Shown: one piece after another, positions 1 to 7,554 of the stretch | How the letters are laid out: each line of letters begins with the position of its first letter | Position numbering within the stretch: position 1 is the stretch's first letter | Assembly (NCBI RefSeq): GCF_009939005.1 | Contig: NZ_JAACJS010000002.1 | Span: 340,646 to 404,645 of the forward strand | Length of the DNA stretch: 64,000 nucleotides | Direction: 5' to 3' | Origin: Sediminibacterium roseum | GTDB lineage: Bacteria > Bacteroidota > Bacteroidia > Chitinophagales > Chitinophagaceae | Position numbers and translations under genes: made by a program | The notes under the pieces: generated by a model | Told to the model about the DNA's origin: nothing | The model's input: only the letters and a program-made list of their open reading frames with translations | The model's database searches: none

Positions 1-311
1 AATTGTATACGTTTGAAGAGATCCTTTCTGTGATAAGATCGCATGTAAAAAGCGATGTGCAGCCGAGAAGCCTGCGTATGCGTTCCACATCTATCGCTAT
101 GGATCATGCGCTTGTGAAAGCAGGATTGGCGCTGAACCGCAGCTATTACGGATCGCCCACTACGAGCGACAAGGCATTGATGCCGTTCCAGACACTGAAG
201 ATGGGGCCGGGCGACAGTGCGCGGAGCCATACCGCAGACGAATTTATATTTACAGAAGAGATCAACGGGGGAATAGAACTTTACATTCAACTTTTAAAGC
301 AGGTATTATGA
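1..311 (+). CDS. argE: M20-family deacetylase, probable N-acetyl(succinyl)ornithine deacetylase, C-terminal fragment
   Basis: The gene enters from outside the window; only the last 102 or so residues are visible, so the true start is not here. The fragment has the C-terminal pattern of M20 zinc peptidases of the ArgE/DapE group: a conserved SPTTSD segment, then GPGDSARSHTADEFI, whose His is the usual C-terminal metal ligand, and a final helix. The last four bases overlap the argH start (ATGA), so the two genes are translationally coupled. ArgE releases ornithine from N-acetylornithine; some Bacteroidota use succinylated intermediates, and the fragment cannot tell which. The argH context supports arginine synthesis over DapE or a general aminoacylase. 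Confidence 0.72.
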   Translation, partial: LYTFEEILSVIRSHVKSDVQPRSLRMRSTSIAMDHALVKAGLALNRSYYGSPTTSDKALMPFQTLKMGPGDSARSHTADEFIFTEEINGGIELYIQLLKQVL

Positions 312-1642
312 AGCTGTGGAGCAAAGACAACACCGATACATCAAAACAGGTAGAGAAATTTACCGTGGGCAAAGACAAAGAGTTTGACCTGCAACTTGCA
401 CCTTTTGATGTGATGGGATCGATGGCGCACGCCAGGATGCTGGCCAGCGTTGGCCTGCTTACCAACGATGAGTTGAATGCATTGCATGCAGAATTGAAAA
501 ACATCCTGCAGCTTGCCACGAGATCGGAGCTTACGATCGATGAATCTATTGAAGACATTCACTCGCAGGTTGAGTTCCTGCTCACCCAGAAATTGGGTGA
601 TACAGGAAAGAAGATCCATTCGGCACGCAGCAGGAACGACCAGGTGCTGGTAGACATCAAATTGTTCCTCAGGAACGAAATCGAAGAACTGGTAAACAGT
701 ATACAACCCTTCTTTCATTTGCTGCTCGAGCAAAGCGAGAAATACAAACAACATTTGCTGCCCGGCTACACACACCTGCAGCTTGCCATGCCCTCATCGT
801 TCGGACTGTGGTTTGGCGCCTATGCAGAAAGCCTGGTAGACGATGTGACCACGCTGAAAGCAGCATACGAAGTGGTGAACAAGAACCCGCTGGGCTCGGC
901 CGCCGGTTATGGATCATCGTTCCCGATCAACAGGACGTTGACAACGCAATTGCTGGGTTTTGCCGACCTAAATTACAATGTTGTATATGCGCAAATGGGA
1001 CGCGGAAAAGCGGAGCGCATCACGGCCATGGCGATGGCGAATGTGGCAGACACTCTTTCGCGCATGAGCATGGACGCCTGCCTGTACCTGAACCAGAATT
1101 TCGATTTCATCAGTTTTCCGCCGGCGCTTACAACAGGATCCAGCATTATGCCACATAAAAAAAACCCGGATGTTTTTGAATTGATCCGTTCGCATTGCAA
1201 CAGGTTAAAGGCATTGCCGAACGAGATCATGCTGATGACCACCAACCTGCCATCCGGTTACCACCGCGACCTCCAGTTGCTGAAAGAACACCTGTTCCCT
1301 GCATTTCAAATCCTGAAAGACTGTCTGCAGATGGCCAGCCTGATGATCTCGAACATTTCTGTAAGGGAGAACATACTTGCGCACGAAAAATACCAATACG
1401 CCTTCAGCGTAGAGGAGGTGAACAAGCTGGTGCTGCAGGGTGTTCCGTTCAGGGATGCCTATAAGCAGGTGGGAATGGCCATTGAAGAGGGCAGGTTTAC
1501 ATACAATACCGAACTCAGGCATGTGCACGAAGGCAGCATTGGCAACCTCGGCAACGACAGGATACAGTCAATGATGCAGCAAACCGTTTCCCAGTTTGGC
1601 TTCGGGAAAGTGCATGAAGCGATTGCGGAACTGACAAAATAA
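308..1642 (+). CDS. argH: Argininosuccinate lyase
   Basis: This is the last enzyme of arginine synthesis: it splits argininosuccinate into arginine and fumarate in the cytoplasm. At 444 aa it is close to the usual 450-470. The fumarase/lyase superfamily signature GSSIMPHKKNPD is at residues 277-288 and holds the mobile catalytic serine loop. SARSRNDQ near residue 105 and the TxLQ-type segment YTHLQLAMP near 155 are the other two conserved active-site regions. The ATG overlaps the preceding argE-like stop by four bases, so the two are surely co-transcribed. No clear terminator follows, although an A-rich to T-rich stretch (about 1695-1738) could form a weak hairpin. Confidence 0.96.
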   Translation: MKLWSKDNTDTSKQVEKFTVGKDKEFDLQLAPFDVMGSMAHARMLASVGLLTNDELNALHAELKNILQLATRSELTIDESIEDIHSQVEFLLTQKLGDTGKKIHSARSRNDQVLVDIKLFLRNEIEELVNSIQPFFHLLLEQSEKYKQHLLPGYTHLQLAMPSSFGLWFGAYAESLVDDVTTLKAAYEVVNKNPLGSAAGYGSSFPINRTLTTQLLGFADLNYNVVYAQMGRGKAERITAMAMANVADTLSRMSMDACLYLNQNFDFISFPPALTTGSSIMPHKKNPDVFELIRSHCNRLKALPNEIMLMTTNLPSGYHRDLQLLKEHLFPAFQILKDCLQMASLMISNISVRENILAHEKYQYAFSVEEVNKLVLQGVPFRDAYKQVGMAIEEGRFTYNTELRHVHEGSIGNLGNDRIQSMMQQTVSQFGFGKVHEAIAELTK

Positions 1643-1769
1643 GCAGGCTGGCCGCCTGGGGTGCCGGTTAGAACTACGTTAAACATCCTGCGAAGAAAAA
1701 AGCCAATGGGGCAATAGCTAACAGTCAACAGCTTTTTTTCGTTTCTTTGACCCCTACAAAAAATAAAAA

Positions 1770-2528
1770 ATGAAACAACTCCTGATTATTGTGTTTGCCC
1801 TGGTTACTGTGAGCAGTTTTGGACAGGCAAAGAAACCCGCTGGCGCTGCAGCAAAGCCGGCTGCAAAAACAAGTACTGCAACAACCAACCCATTCAAGAA
1901 TGAAGTGGATAGTGTAAGCTATTCCATCGGGTTACTGGTTGCCCAGAACCTGAAGGCACAGGGTTTTGACAAGCTCAATGTTGCCCTTTTTCAGAAAGCG
2001 GTAACCGATGCCACACAGAATAAAAAACCTTTGCTCACCGAAGACGCGGTTAAGAACTGCGTAATGGGCTACCAGCAAAAAGTACAAGGCGCCAAACAGG
2101 CCGAAATGGCAAAAGAAAATGCGGCCAAGGGTGCCGTGGCGAGAAAAGAAGGTGCGGCATTTCTTGCAGAAAATGCAAAGCGCCCGGGTGTGATTACCAC
2201 GCCTTATGGCTGGCAATATGAAGTGATCAAGGCCGGAACGGAAGACACCAAACCAAAGCTTACCGATAAAGTAAAGGTTCATTACCACGGAACGCTTATC
2301 AACGGAACCATTTTCGACAGTTCGGTAGACCGCGGCGAACCGATCGTTTACCCGGTAAACGGATTCATCACCGGATGGCAGCAGGCCCTCCAGATGATGA
2401 CCGTGGGCAGCAAATGGAAACTCTATGTTCCTGCCGATCTCGCCTACGGCGACAACCCGCCGGGCACAAGCATTCCCCCGGGATCTACCCTGGTGTTTGA
2501 GATGGAACTGTTGGGACTTGCCAACTAA
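1770..2528 (+). CDS. Secreted FKBP-type peptidyl-prolyl cis-trans isomerase (Mip-like)
   Basis: The 252-aa protein starts with a signal peptide (residues 1-20, ending SFGQA) and an Ala/Lys-rich linker, so it acts in the periplasm or on the envelope. Residues about 43-130 match the helical FKBP_N dimerisation domain of Mip/FkpA proteins, and residues about 145-252 are the FKBP catalytic domain, with VKVHYHGTLINGTIFDSS, a VNGFITGWQQAL segment and the closing LVFEMELLGL strand. FKBPs catalyse prolyl isomerisation and often act as chaperones. It is a single-gene unit: a near-match -7 box (TTTCTTTG, 1742-1749) lies upstream and a strong terminator follows. Confidence 0.93.
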   Translation: MKQLLIIVFALVTVSSFGQAKKPAGAAAKPAAKTSTATTNPFKNEVDSVSYSIGLLVAQNLKAQGFDKLNVALFQKAVTDATQNKKPLLTEDAVKNCVMGYQQKVQGAKQAEMAKENAAKGAVARKEGAAFLAENAKRPGVITTPYGWQYEVIKAGTEDTKPKLTDKVKVHYHGTLINGTIFDSSVDRGEPIVYPVNGFITGWQQALQMMTVGSKWKLYVPADLAYGDNPPGTSIPPGSTLVFEMELLGLAN

Positions 2529-2561
2529 ACAACAACAAAGATTTTATTGTACGATACGATT

Positions 2562-2593
2562 AGCCACCGGTCCACAACCGGTGGCTTTTTTTT
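2562..2593 (+). terminator. Rho-independent terminator after the FKBP gene
   Basis: A perfect 10-bp stem (2562-2571 with 2577-2586), a 5-nt loop and a run of eight T form a classic intrinsic terminator 33 bp after the stop codon. Confidence 0.93.
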
Positions 2594-2631
2594 GATGAAT
2601 GCCGGTTCATCGCCACAGCGGACAAAAAGCT

Positions 2632-2649
2632 TTAACCTTTATTAACCTT
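2632..2649 (+). promoter_or_regulatory. Direct-repeat operator TTAACCTT x2, 10-bp period
   Basis: TTAACCTT occurs at 2632-2639 and again at 2642-2649, exactly one helical turn apart, upstream of the -7 box of the beta-barrel gene. The same pair, inverted, lies between the GLPGLI and histidine kinase genes (7493-7510). Tandem half-sites about 10 bp apart are typical of OmpR-family regulators, and the regulator at 9357-10040 is the obvious candidate. Its binding is inferred. Confidence 0.6.
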
Positions 2650-2689
2650 TCTCTCATCTAAATTAACGCCCCCAGCCACGGCGCGCAGC

Positions 2690-2697
2690 TACTTTTG
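2690..2697 (+). promoter_or_regulatory. Bacteroidota -7 promoter box (TACTTTTG)
   Basis: This matches TAnnTTTG exactly, 23 bp upstream of the ATG of the barrel gene. A -33 TTG element is not obvious, which would fit a promoter that needs the activator site at 2632-2649. Confidence 0.55.
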
Positions 2698-2720
2698 GAT
2701 CATTATAAACCAAAATTGCT

Positions 2721-5555
2721 ATGAACCGGATTTTTACACTGCTTGCTTTTTTTATTCTCCCTTTTATTGTACAGGCCCAACAGCAACCCGCCATCCGTGG
2801 TGTTGTTTATGATACCGCTTCGAAACACGGGCTGGCCTATGCAACCGTGTCGATCGTTAATGCGAAAGATTCTACACTCGTAACCTTCACCCGCGCCGAT
2901 TCTACCGGTAAATTCAAGTTCGGACCGCTGGGCAAGGGTAAGTATTTGTTGTCGTCTTCTTATGTGGGTTTTGTTCCGGTATGGAAACCGCTGAACATTG
3001 AAACAGACGGGCAATTGGTTGAGATGGGAAACATCGCCATGACAGACATTCTCAGTTCGGGCGATGTAACCGTTACCGCCCGCAGACCGCCTGTTACCAT
3101 CAGCGGCGACACAGTAGAATTCAATACAGAAAATTTTAAAACGCAACCCAATGCCGTTGTTGAAGACATGCTTAAAAAAATGCCCGGTATTACCGTAGAC
3201 AACGATGGAACGGTGCGTATGAACGGCCAGAAAATAAACAGGGTATTGGTGAATGGAAAAGAGTTCTTTACCGGGGATCCCAAAATGGCCACCAAAAACC
3301 TCGATGCGGATGCGGTAGACAAAGTACAGGTATTCGATAAAAAAAGCGACCGTGCAGAGTTTACCGGTGTGGATGACGGACAAAGTGAAAAAACGATCAA
3401 CCTTAAACTGAAAAAAGACCGCAACCACGCGCTGTTCGGGAAAGTAAGCGCGGCCGCAGGCACAGAAAGCCGCTGGGACGGGCAAACCAATATCAATAAA
3501 TTCAATGGCGACCAGCAATTGTCGTTCATAGGCATGGCCAACAACACCAACCGCCAGGGCTTCTCTATTTCAGATATCCTGAATTTCACCGGCGAGTTAT
3601 CGCGTGGCATGCGGAGCGGTGGCGGTGGTATCGTGATCAATACTGGAGGACCGGGTGGTGATAACAACGGGTTGCCCGTAACCGGTGCCGGACAGAATGC
3701 GCAGGGTGTGGCAACAACCTATGCCGGCGGCATCAACTTCAATGATACCTGGAACAAGAAAACGGATTTCAATGCAAGCGGTATGGGAAGCAACATCGAT
3801 CTGCTCACAAACAGGACAACCAACCGCCGTTTCGGCTTCAATGGCGGAGGTAGTGATTACGAAGAAGAGCGAACCAGCAATACTGCGCGCAACAGCAGGC
3901 AGCAGCGGGTGAATATGATGATCGACAGCAAGATCGATAGTTTCAACGCGATTAAATTTACGCCTTCGTTTACCACGCAGCAGGTAGACTCGCGCACCAC
4001 CACTTCCTATCTACAGCAAAACCTGAAAGGCGTGAAACTGAGCGAAGGAACAACAGACAATTCAACACATTCCGATGCATTCAATTTTGGCGGAACGGCA
4101 TTGTTCAGGAAACGTTTCCAGAAAAAAGGAAGAACCATTTCGAGCCAGGTAACGCTTGCATACAACGACAGCAAACAGGACGGATCGGTAAACAACCTCT
4201 TCCGCAATTACGTGGGTGGTGTTGCCAGGCCTGATTCTGTTGTTGACCAGCGCAACAGGCGCGAAGCCGTTACGCGTGGTTTTGGTGCGAACATTGTTTA
4301 TACGGAACCGGTGGGCAAAAAATCATTGCTCGAGTTCAGCGGTTTTTACAACACCAATGTGGGTGATGCGAAACGCCTTACGTATGATTATGGAAAAAGT
4401 TCCGGCAAATACGACCAGTTCAACGCGGCGCAAAGCAATGATTTCAAAAGCGATTACAGCTATGGCGGCGGTAGCCTGAGTTTCCGTTCGAACCAGAAGA
4501 TGTTCAACTATACCATCGGTACCACATTGCAGGAAGCAAAACTGAACAGCTATAACAATACTACCGGAACGGCCATCAGGCAATCGTTCACAGATGCGTT
4601 GCCGAGTGCAAGCCTCACTTACAAAATCGCGAGCTCACGTTCATTGAGCCTGAACTACAGCACATCAACAACACAACCCAGCACCACGCAGTTGCAGCCG
4701 GTTGCCGATGTAACGGATCCAACCAATACCTATATCGGTAATCCGAACCTGAAACGCAGCTATGCACAATCGATCAGCCTGAATTATTTTTCTACCAACA
4801 TGTATACGCAGCGCAATTTCTTCGCATTTATCTCTGCATCAAAAACGGATAATGCGATCACCAATTCAGATTCGCTTGTGAATACGGGCGGCAGTAACCT
4901 GCGGATCTCATCGCCGGTTAACGTAAGCGGCAACTACATGTTGTTCGGAAGCATCAATGCAGGCTTCCCGATGAAGAAACTGAAATCGAGGCTCGACATT
5001 GGTATCGGTACAAACTTCATTCACAACAACAGCTTCATCAGCGGAAAACCAAACGTGATCGAGAACATGAGCCTCAGCCCGAACCTGACCTATAACTTTT
5101 ACCTCGAAGGCAAAATGGACCTCAATGCCAATGCAAGGCTCAACATCAGCAAAGCCACATATTCGGCGCAGCCGCAGATCAACAGCAATTACCTGCAGCA
5201 GGTGTATGGCTTTGACATGACGAACTACCTGCCATGGGGGTTGGTATTGAACAACAACTTCAACTACACCGTTAATTCCGGGCGCGCGGATGGGTTCAAT
5301 ACGAGTGTGGGTTACTGGAACGCTTCAATCGCCAAAAGCTTTATGAAGAACAAACGGGCGGAGATCAAGCTTACTGCGTTCGATATCCTGAAACAAAACC
5401 AGGGCATCAGCCGCAACGCCAACCAGAACTATGTAGAAGACACGCGTTACAACGTGCTGCAGCAATATTTCACACTGGGTTTCACATTCAGTCTTAACAA
5501 AGCGGGCAACACCGCCAACGGCGCACGTATTGTTACCCGAACTATCGGGGGGTAG
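2721..5555 (+). CDS. TonB-receptor-like outer-membrane beta-barrel protein with carboxypeptidase-regulatory domain
   Basis: The 944-aa product has a signal peptide (residues 1-20, FIVQAQQ junction), a CarboxypepD_reg-like beta-sandwich (about 24-105), a plug-like domain (about 130-235, with PGITVDNDGTVRMNGQKI and VLVNGKEFF) and then a long barrel rich in alternating aromatic/polar strands. A Gly-rich loop near residues 295-320 is probably extracellular. This is the OMP_b-brl family of Bacteroidota, related to TonB-dependent receptors, but no TonB box is evident, so the substrate and energy coupling are unknown. GLPGLI proteins are often neighbours of this family, and one lies at 6601-7431. 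Its promoter carries the same direct repeat as the GLPGLI/kinase region, which suggests common control. Confidence 0.85.
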   Translation: MNRIFTLLAFFILPFIVQAQQQPAIRGVVYDTASKHGLAYATVSIVNAKDSTLVTFTRADSTGKFKFGPLGKGKYLLSSSYVGFVPVWKPLNIETDGQLVEMGNIAMTDILSSGDVTVTARRPPVTISGDTVEFNTENFKTQPNAVVEDMLKKMPGITVDNDGTVRMNGQKINRVLVNGKEFFTGDPKMATKNLDADAVDKVQVFDKKSDRAEFTGVDDGQSEKTINLKLKKDRNHALFGKVSAAAGTESRWDGQTNINKFNGDQQLSFIGMANNTNRQGFSISDILNFTGELSRGMRSGGGGIVINTGGPGGDNNGLPVTGAGQNAQGVATTYAGGINFNDTWNKKTDFNASGMGSNIDLLTNRTTNRRFGFNGGGSDYEEERTSNTARNSRQQRVNMMIDSKIDSFNAIKFTPSFTTQQVDSRTTTSYLQQNLKGVKLSEGTTDNSTHSDAFNFGGTALFRKRFQKKGRTISSQVTLAYNDSKQDGSVNNLFRNYVGGVARPDSVVDQRNRREAVTRGFGANIVYTEPVGKKSLLEFSGFYNTNVGDAKRLTYDYGKSSGKYDQFNAAQSNDFKSDYSYGGGSLSFRSNQKMFNYTIGTTLQEAKLNSYNNTTGTAIRQSFTDALPSASLTYKIASSRSLSLNYSTSTTQPSTTQLQPVADVTDPTNTYIGNPNLKRSYAQSISLNYFSTNMYTQRNFFAFISASKTDNAITNSDSLVNTGGSNLRISSPVNVSGNYMLFGSINAGFPMKKLKSRLDIGIGTNFIHNNSFISGKPNVIENMSLSPNLTYNFYLEGKMDLNANARLNISKATYSAQPQINSNYLQQVYGFDMTNYLPWGLVLNNNFNYTVNSGRADGFNTSVGYWNASIAKSFMKNKRAEIKLTAFDILKQNQGISRNANQNYVEDTRYNVLQQYFTLGFTFSLNKAGNTANGARIVTRTIGG

Positions 5556-5637
5556 TCTTACTGGTATACAAGAGAAAGTAAAACGCGAAAAAGAAAGCTT
5601 ACACAATTCTTCCTCGTTTTTCTCCTGTGCGTTTTAG

Positions 5638-5673
5638 ACCCCACCTCTGTTTGAGGTGGGGTTTTGTTTTTTT
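5638..5673 (+). terminator. Rho-independent terminator after the barrel gene
   Basis: A perfect 10-bp stem (5638-5647 with 5653-5662), a 5-nt loop and a T-rich tail (TTTTGTTTTTTT) follow the stop codon by about 80 bp. Confidence 0.92.
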
Positions 5674-6074
5674 GATAATGTATGGAACTGGAATTTATTG
5701 CAACATAAACAACAAAACGCAGTAAACTACGTTGGCTTCTAAAGAGAGCATCTTTTCTTCTTTAACAGCATCCGCGATTTGCGTGGAATGCTGTTGAAAA
5801 ATTTCAAAGTTTTCAAAAGCTGCAACTGACCAATGCGATCGGGTTTTGCATATATAATTACTGCTGGCGACCAACATCAACAGCGGAGGTTTTGGTCAAT
5901 ATAAGTGGATTGTGTTTTCTATTGAAGCGGAACGAAGCTGGAAAAAGGATTGCTGCCAATCCGACACTTGACTGTTTTCACCAGGGATGGGCTTCCCGTT
6001 GTACTTTCTATTACCTTCGTTCTTGTTATGAAAGGACCTTGTAAATCCATCCCTGTTGTAAAGAAGTACATACA
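5674..6074. other. Gene-poor stretch, lower G+C than its surroundings
   Basis: No convincing gene is present. Short open frames exist on the minus strand (5695-5880, 5896-6135), but they lack recognisable domains, a ribosome site or a promoter. The stretch looks AT-richer than the genes on either side and contains the left copy of an 11-bp direct repeat (5890-5900). Confidence 0.5.
5890..5900 (+). repeat. Left copy of an 11-bp direct repeat flanking the 143-aa gene
   Basis: TTTTGGTCAAT here recurs at 6530-6540. With one gap, the match extends leftward through GAGG. The copies are 640 bp apart and bracket the orphan gene at 6075-6506. They may be a target duplication or scar, or chance. Confidence 0.35.
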
Positions 6075-6506
6075 ATGACAGCAGAAGATTATTTCTATAA
6101 TGAGCGCAGGCATCTTCGGCACGCTCTGAATGCAAAATCGATTGCAGTGTACCTGTACGAACTACAGTACGCTAATGGATTTGCGGTAACTGCCTATCTT
6201 AAACTCATCTTTGAGAATGGTACCTGCTTTTTTTTGGGTACAGGTAGTATGGCCGACAATCTTATCGTAATGAATGAATCTGAGTTCAAAAAAGAGGAAT
6301 CGTATTATCAATTACAGGAAGGAGTAAAGCTATTGAAAGTAGAATCAGAATACACTAACCAGCTGGCCGGTAAACAATTGACAGACCTTAAATGCTTTCA
6401 AAAACCCGGCGAGCCATACTGCTGTCAGATCGACTTCTGCTTTCAGGATCATATTTTAGAAGTATTTGCTGCAATTGATGGTTTGCTGGTGTCAGTAAGA
6501 ACATAA
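6075..6506 (+). CDS. Hypothetical protein, 143 aa
   Basis: I do not recognise the family. The product has no signal peptide or membrane segment. Its middle part (about 25-140) looks like alternating beta strands, with a strand-turn pattern (LIFENGTCFFLGTGSMADNLIVM) and a Cys-containing stretch (PYCCQIDFCFQDH). The gene stands alone between the barrel terminator and a convergent GLPGLI gene, seems AT-richer than its neighbours, and is flanked by an 11-bp direct repeat (5890-5900, 6530-6540) and a long palindrome downstream. These features are compatible with a recently inserted small cassette, but that is inference. The ATG at 6075 has no clear Shine-Dalgarno, which is usual here. Confidence 0.55.
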   Translation: MTAEDYFYNERRHLRHALNAKSIAVYLYELQYANGFAVTAYLKLIFENGTCFFLGTGSMADNLIVMNESEFKKEESYYQLQEGVKLLKVESEYTNQLAGKQLTDLKCFQKPGEPYCCQIDFCFQDHILEVFAAIDGLLVSVRT

Positions 6507-6529
6507 GTATTGATGTTCGGCTGTGAGGA

Positions 6530-6540
6530 TTTTGGTCAAT
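6530..6540 (+). repeat. Right copy of the 11-bp direct repeat
   Basis: TTTTGGTCAAT, matching 5890-5900. It sits directly against the left arm of the palindrome at 6541-6581. Confidence 0.35.
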
Positions 6541-6581
6541 GATAAAGGGGTTATCGATTTATAATCGATAACCCCTTTATC
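6541..6581. repeat. Perfect 19-bp inverted repeat with 3-nt loop between convergent genes
   Basis: The arms 6541-6559 and 6563-6581 are perfect reverse complements around TAT, and one more pair (6540/6582) extends the stem. There is no T-run on either side, so it is not a textbook terminator. Its place between convergent stops (6506 and 6601) still suggests a bidirectional transcription block. Confidence 0.8.
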
Positions 6582-6600
6582 AATTAGGCCACATTAACCC

Positions 6601-7431
6601 TTAATTTCCGAACCTGATCACACCGCCGCCCATTGGTATTCCGCCGCCATTGCCCATGAGGTCCATCATCATCTTCACGTATTCCTGCTGGGTAACCACT
6701 TTTCCTTTCTTCGGCTCTTTGAGGCTTTTCTGGTCTACCGTTTTTTTGATATCCGTTGCTGTGTAAACCGTTGCGCCGTTGTCTACATCCAGCTGAAGGA
6801 TCACGCCGGGTAACTGGCCATAGCTCTCGGGCCCCGCCGGGCTAACAATATCATCTGCATACCAGGCAACAACCTCTACTTCTTTTCCAGCAGGTACCGC
6901 GCCGGGCCGTGCTGTTTTTGCCGTGTCGGCCGGGGGCGCGCTTGGTCCGCCAAACACCATACGCCGCTGCGCCGGCTGTATGATCTTGCGGGTTGCTTTG
7001 TGGCAGATGTGTCCCAGGATGGTTTTGGTTTCGTCACCCAGTTTCCAGGGTTGCTGGCGTATGCTGTCTACGATCAGGAAATTTTTACCTCCCAATTCCG
7101 AGCTCTGGATCGATTTCATCTGCGAAAAATTCTTGTACGTTTCGCTTCCGGCCCCGCCCATTGTAAATACCATTCTGCGGGCGCCACCGCCGCCTGCAAA
7201 GGGATCCGGCGCTTCGTCTTCAGGGATCAGTTTATAAAGCGAAACACTATCGCTGAACTCAAGCTGGTATTTTGCAGTGCGGAACTCGGGCATCATCGCC
7301 TTCATCTGTTCGTCCTGGATGTTGCGGTGCATGTTGATCTTCTGGTCATAAACGATCGTACCCGCTTTCATCTGCGCATGCAAAAGAGAAACGCTGGCAA
7401 AGCCAGCCATAAGTAGAAATACTTTTTTCAT
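6601..7431 (-). CDS. GLPGLI family secreted protein
   Basis: The 276-aa protein has a signal peptide (residues 1-20, ending LLHAQ) and the layout of the Bacteroidota GLPGLI family: an early GTIVYDQKI strand, a middle core with the ILGHICHKATRKI segment, a WYADDI segment and the family-naming motif as GQLPGVILQLD (about residues 205-215). A Gly-rich loop (FAGGGGARR) and a Pro/Ala-rich insert near 165-185 are extra. The function of the family is unknown; members are exported and often lie next to outer-membrane barrel proteins. It is divergent from the kinase gene at 7555 and shares an intergenic operator with it. Confidence 0.88.
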   Translation of the reverse strand: MKKVFLLMAGFASVSLLHAQMKAGTIVYDQKINMHRNIQDEQMKAMMPEFRTAKYQLEFSDSVSLYKLIPEDEAPDPFAGGGGARRMVFTMGGAGSETYKNFSQMKSIQSSELGGKNFLIVDSIRQQPWKLGDETKTILGHICHKATRKIIQPAQRRMVFGGPSAPPADTAKTARPGAVPAGKEVEVVAWYADDIVSPAGPESYGQLPGVILQLDVDNGATVYTATDIKKTVDQKSLKEPKKGKVVTQQEYVKMMMDLMGNGGGIPMGGGVIRFGN

Positions 7432-7454
7432 GGAAGTCTGGTTTATTAAGGTTT

Positions 7455-7462
7455 CAAATCTA
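7455..7462 (-). promoter_or_regulatory. -7 promoter box (TAGATTTG) for the GLPGLI gene
   Basis: On the minus strand this matches TAnnTTTG exactly, 24 bp before the ATG. An AAGGT half-site at 7478 falls near the expected -33 position and the repeat pair at 7493-7510 lies just beyond it. Confidence 0.6.
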
Positions 7463-7492
7463 GTGTGCGGGCTTGTTAAGGTGCCTTACTCT

Positions 7493-7510
7493 AAGGTTAA
7501 TTAAGGTTAA
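7493..7510 (-). promoter_or_regulatory. Direct-repeat operator (AAGGTTAA x2, 10-bp period) between divergent promoters
   Basis: AAGGTTAA at 7493-7500 and 7503-7510 is the reverse complement of the TTAACCTT pair at 2632-2649, with the same 10-bp spacing. Further AAGGT half-sites lie at 7448 and 7478. It sits between the -7 boxes of the GLPGLI gene (7455-7462) and the kinase gene (7540-7547), so one bound regulator could act on both. Autoregulation by the adjacent OmpR-type protein is the simplest reading. Confidence 0.62.
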
Positions 7511-7539
7511 TAAAAGAACCCGGCCGTGAAAAGGGTATT

Positions 7540-7547
7540 TATATTTG
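7540..7547 (+). promoter_or_regulatory. -7 promoter box (TATATTTG) for the kinase-regulator operon
   Basis: An exact TAnnTTTG match ends only 7 bp before the ATG at 7555, so the 5' leader must be very short or absent. Confidence 0.6.
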
Positions 7548-7554
7548 TAAGGCA

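Noticed and set aside
2703-3667. Long open frames on the minus strand inside the barrel gene
   Set aside because: They lie antisense to a well-recognised gene, match no domain and have no promoter or ribosome site; similar shadows occur at 18184-19062, 44144-44920 and 50968-51573.
5695-6135. Small minus-strand open frames between the barrel gene and the orphan gene
   Set aside because: No domain, signal, ribosome site or promoter box; low-complexity look. A remnant cannot be excluded but cannot be supported.
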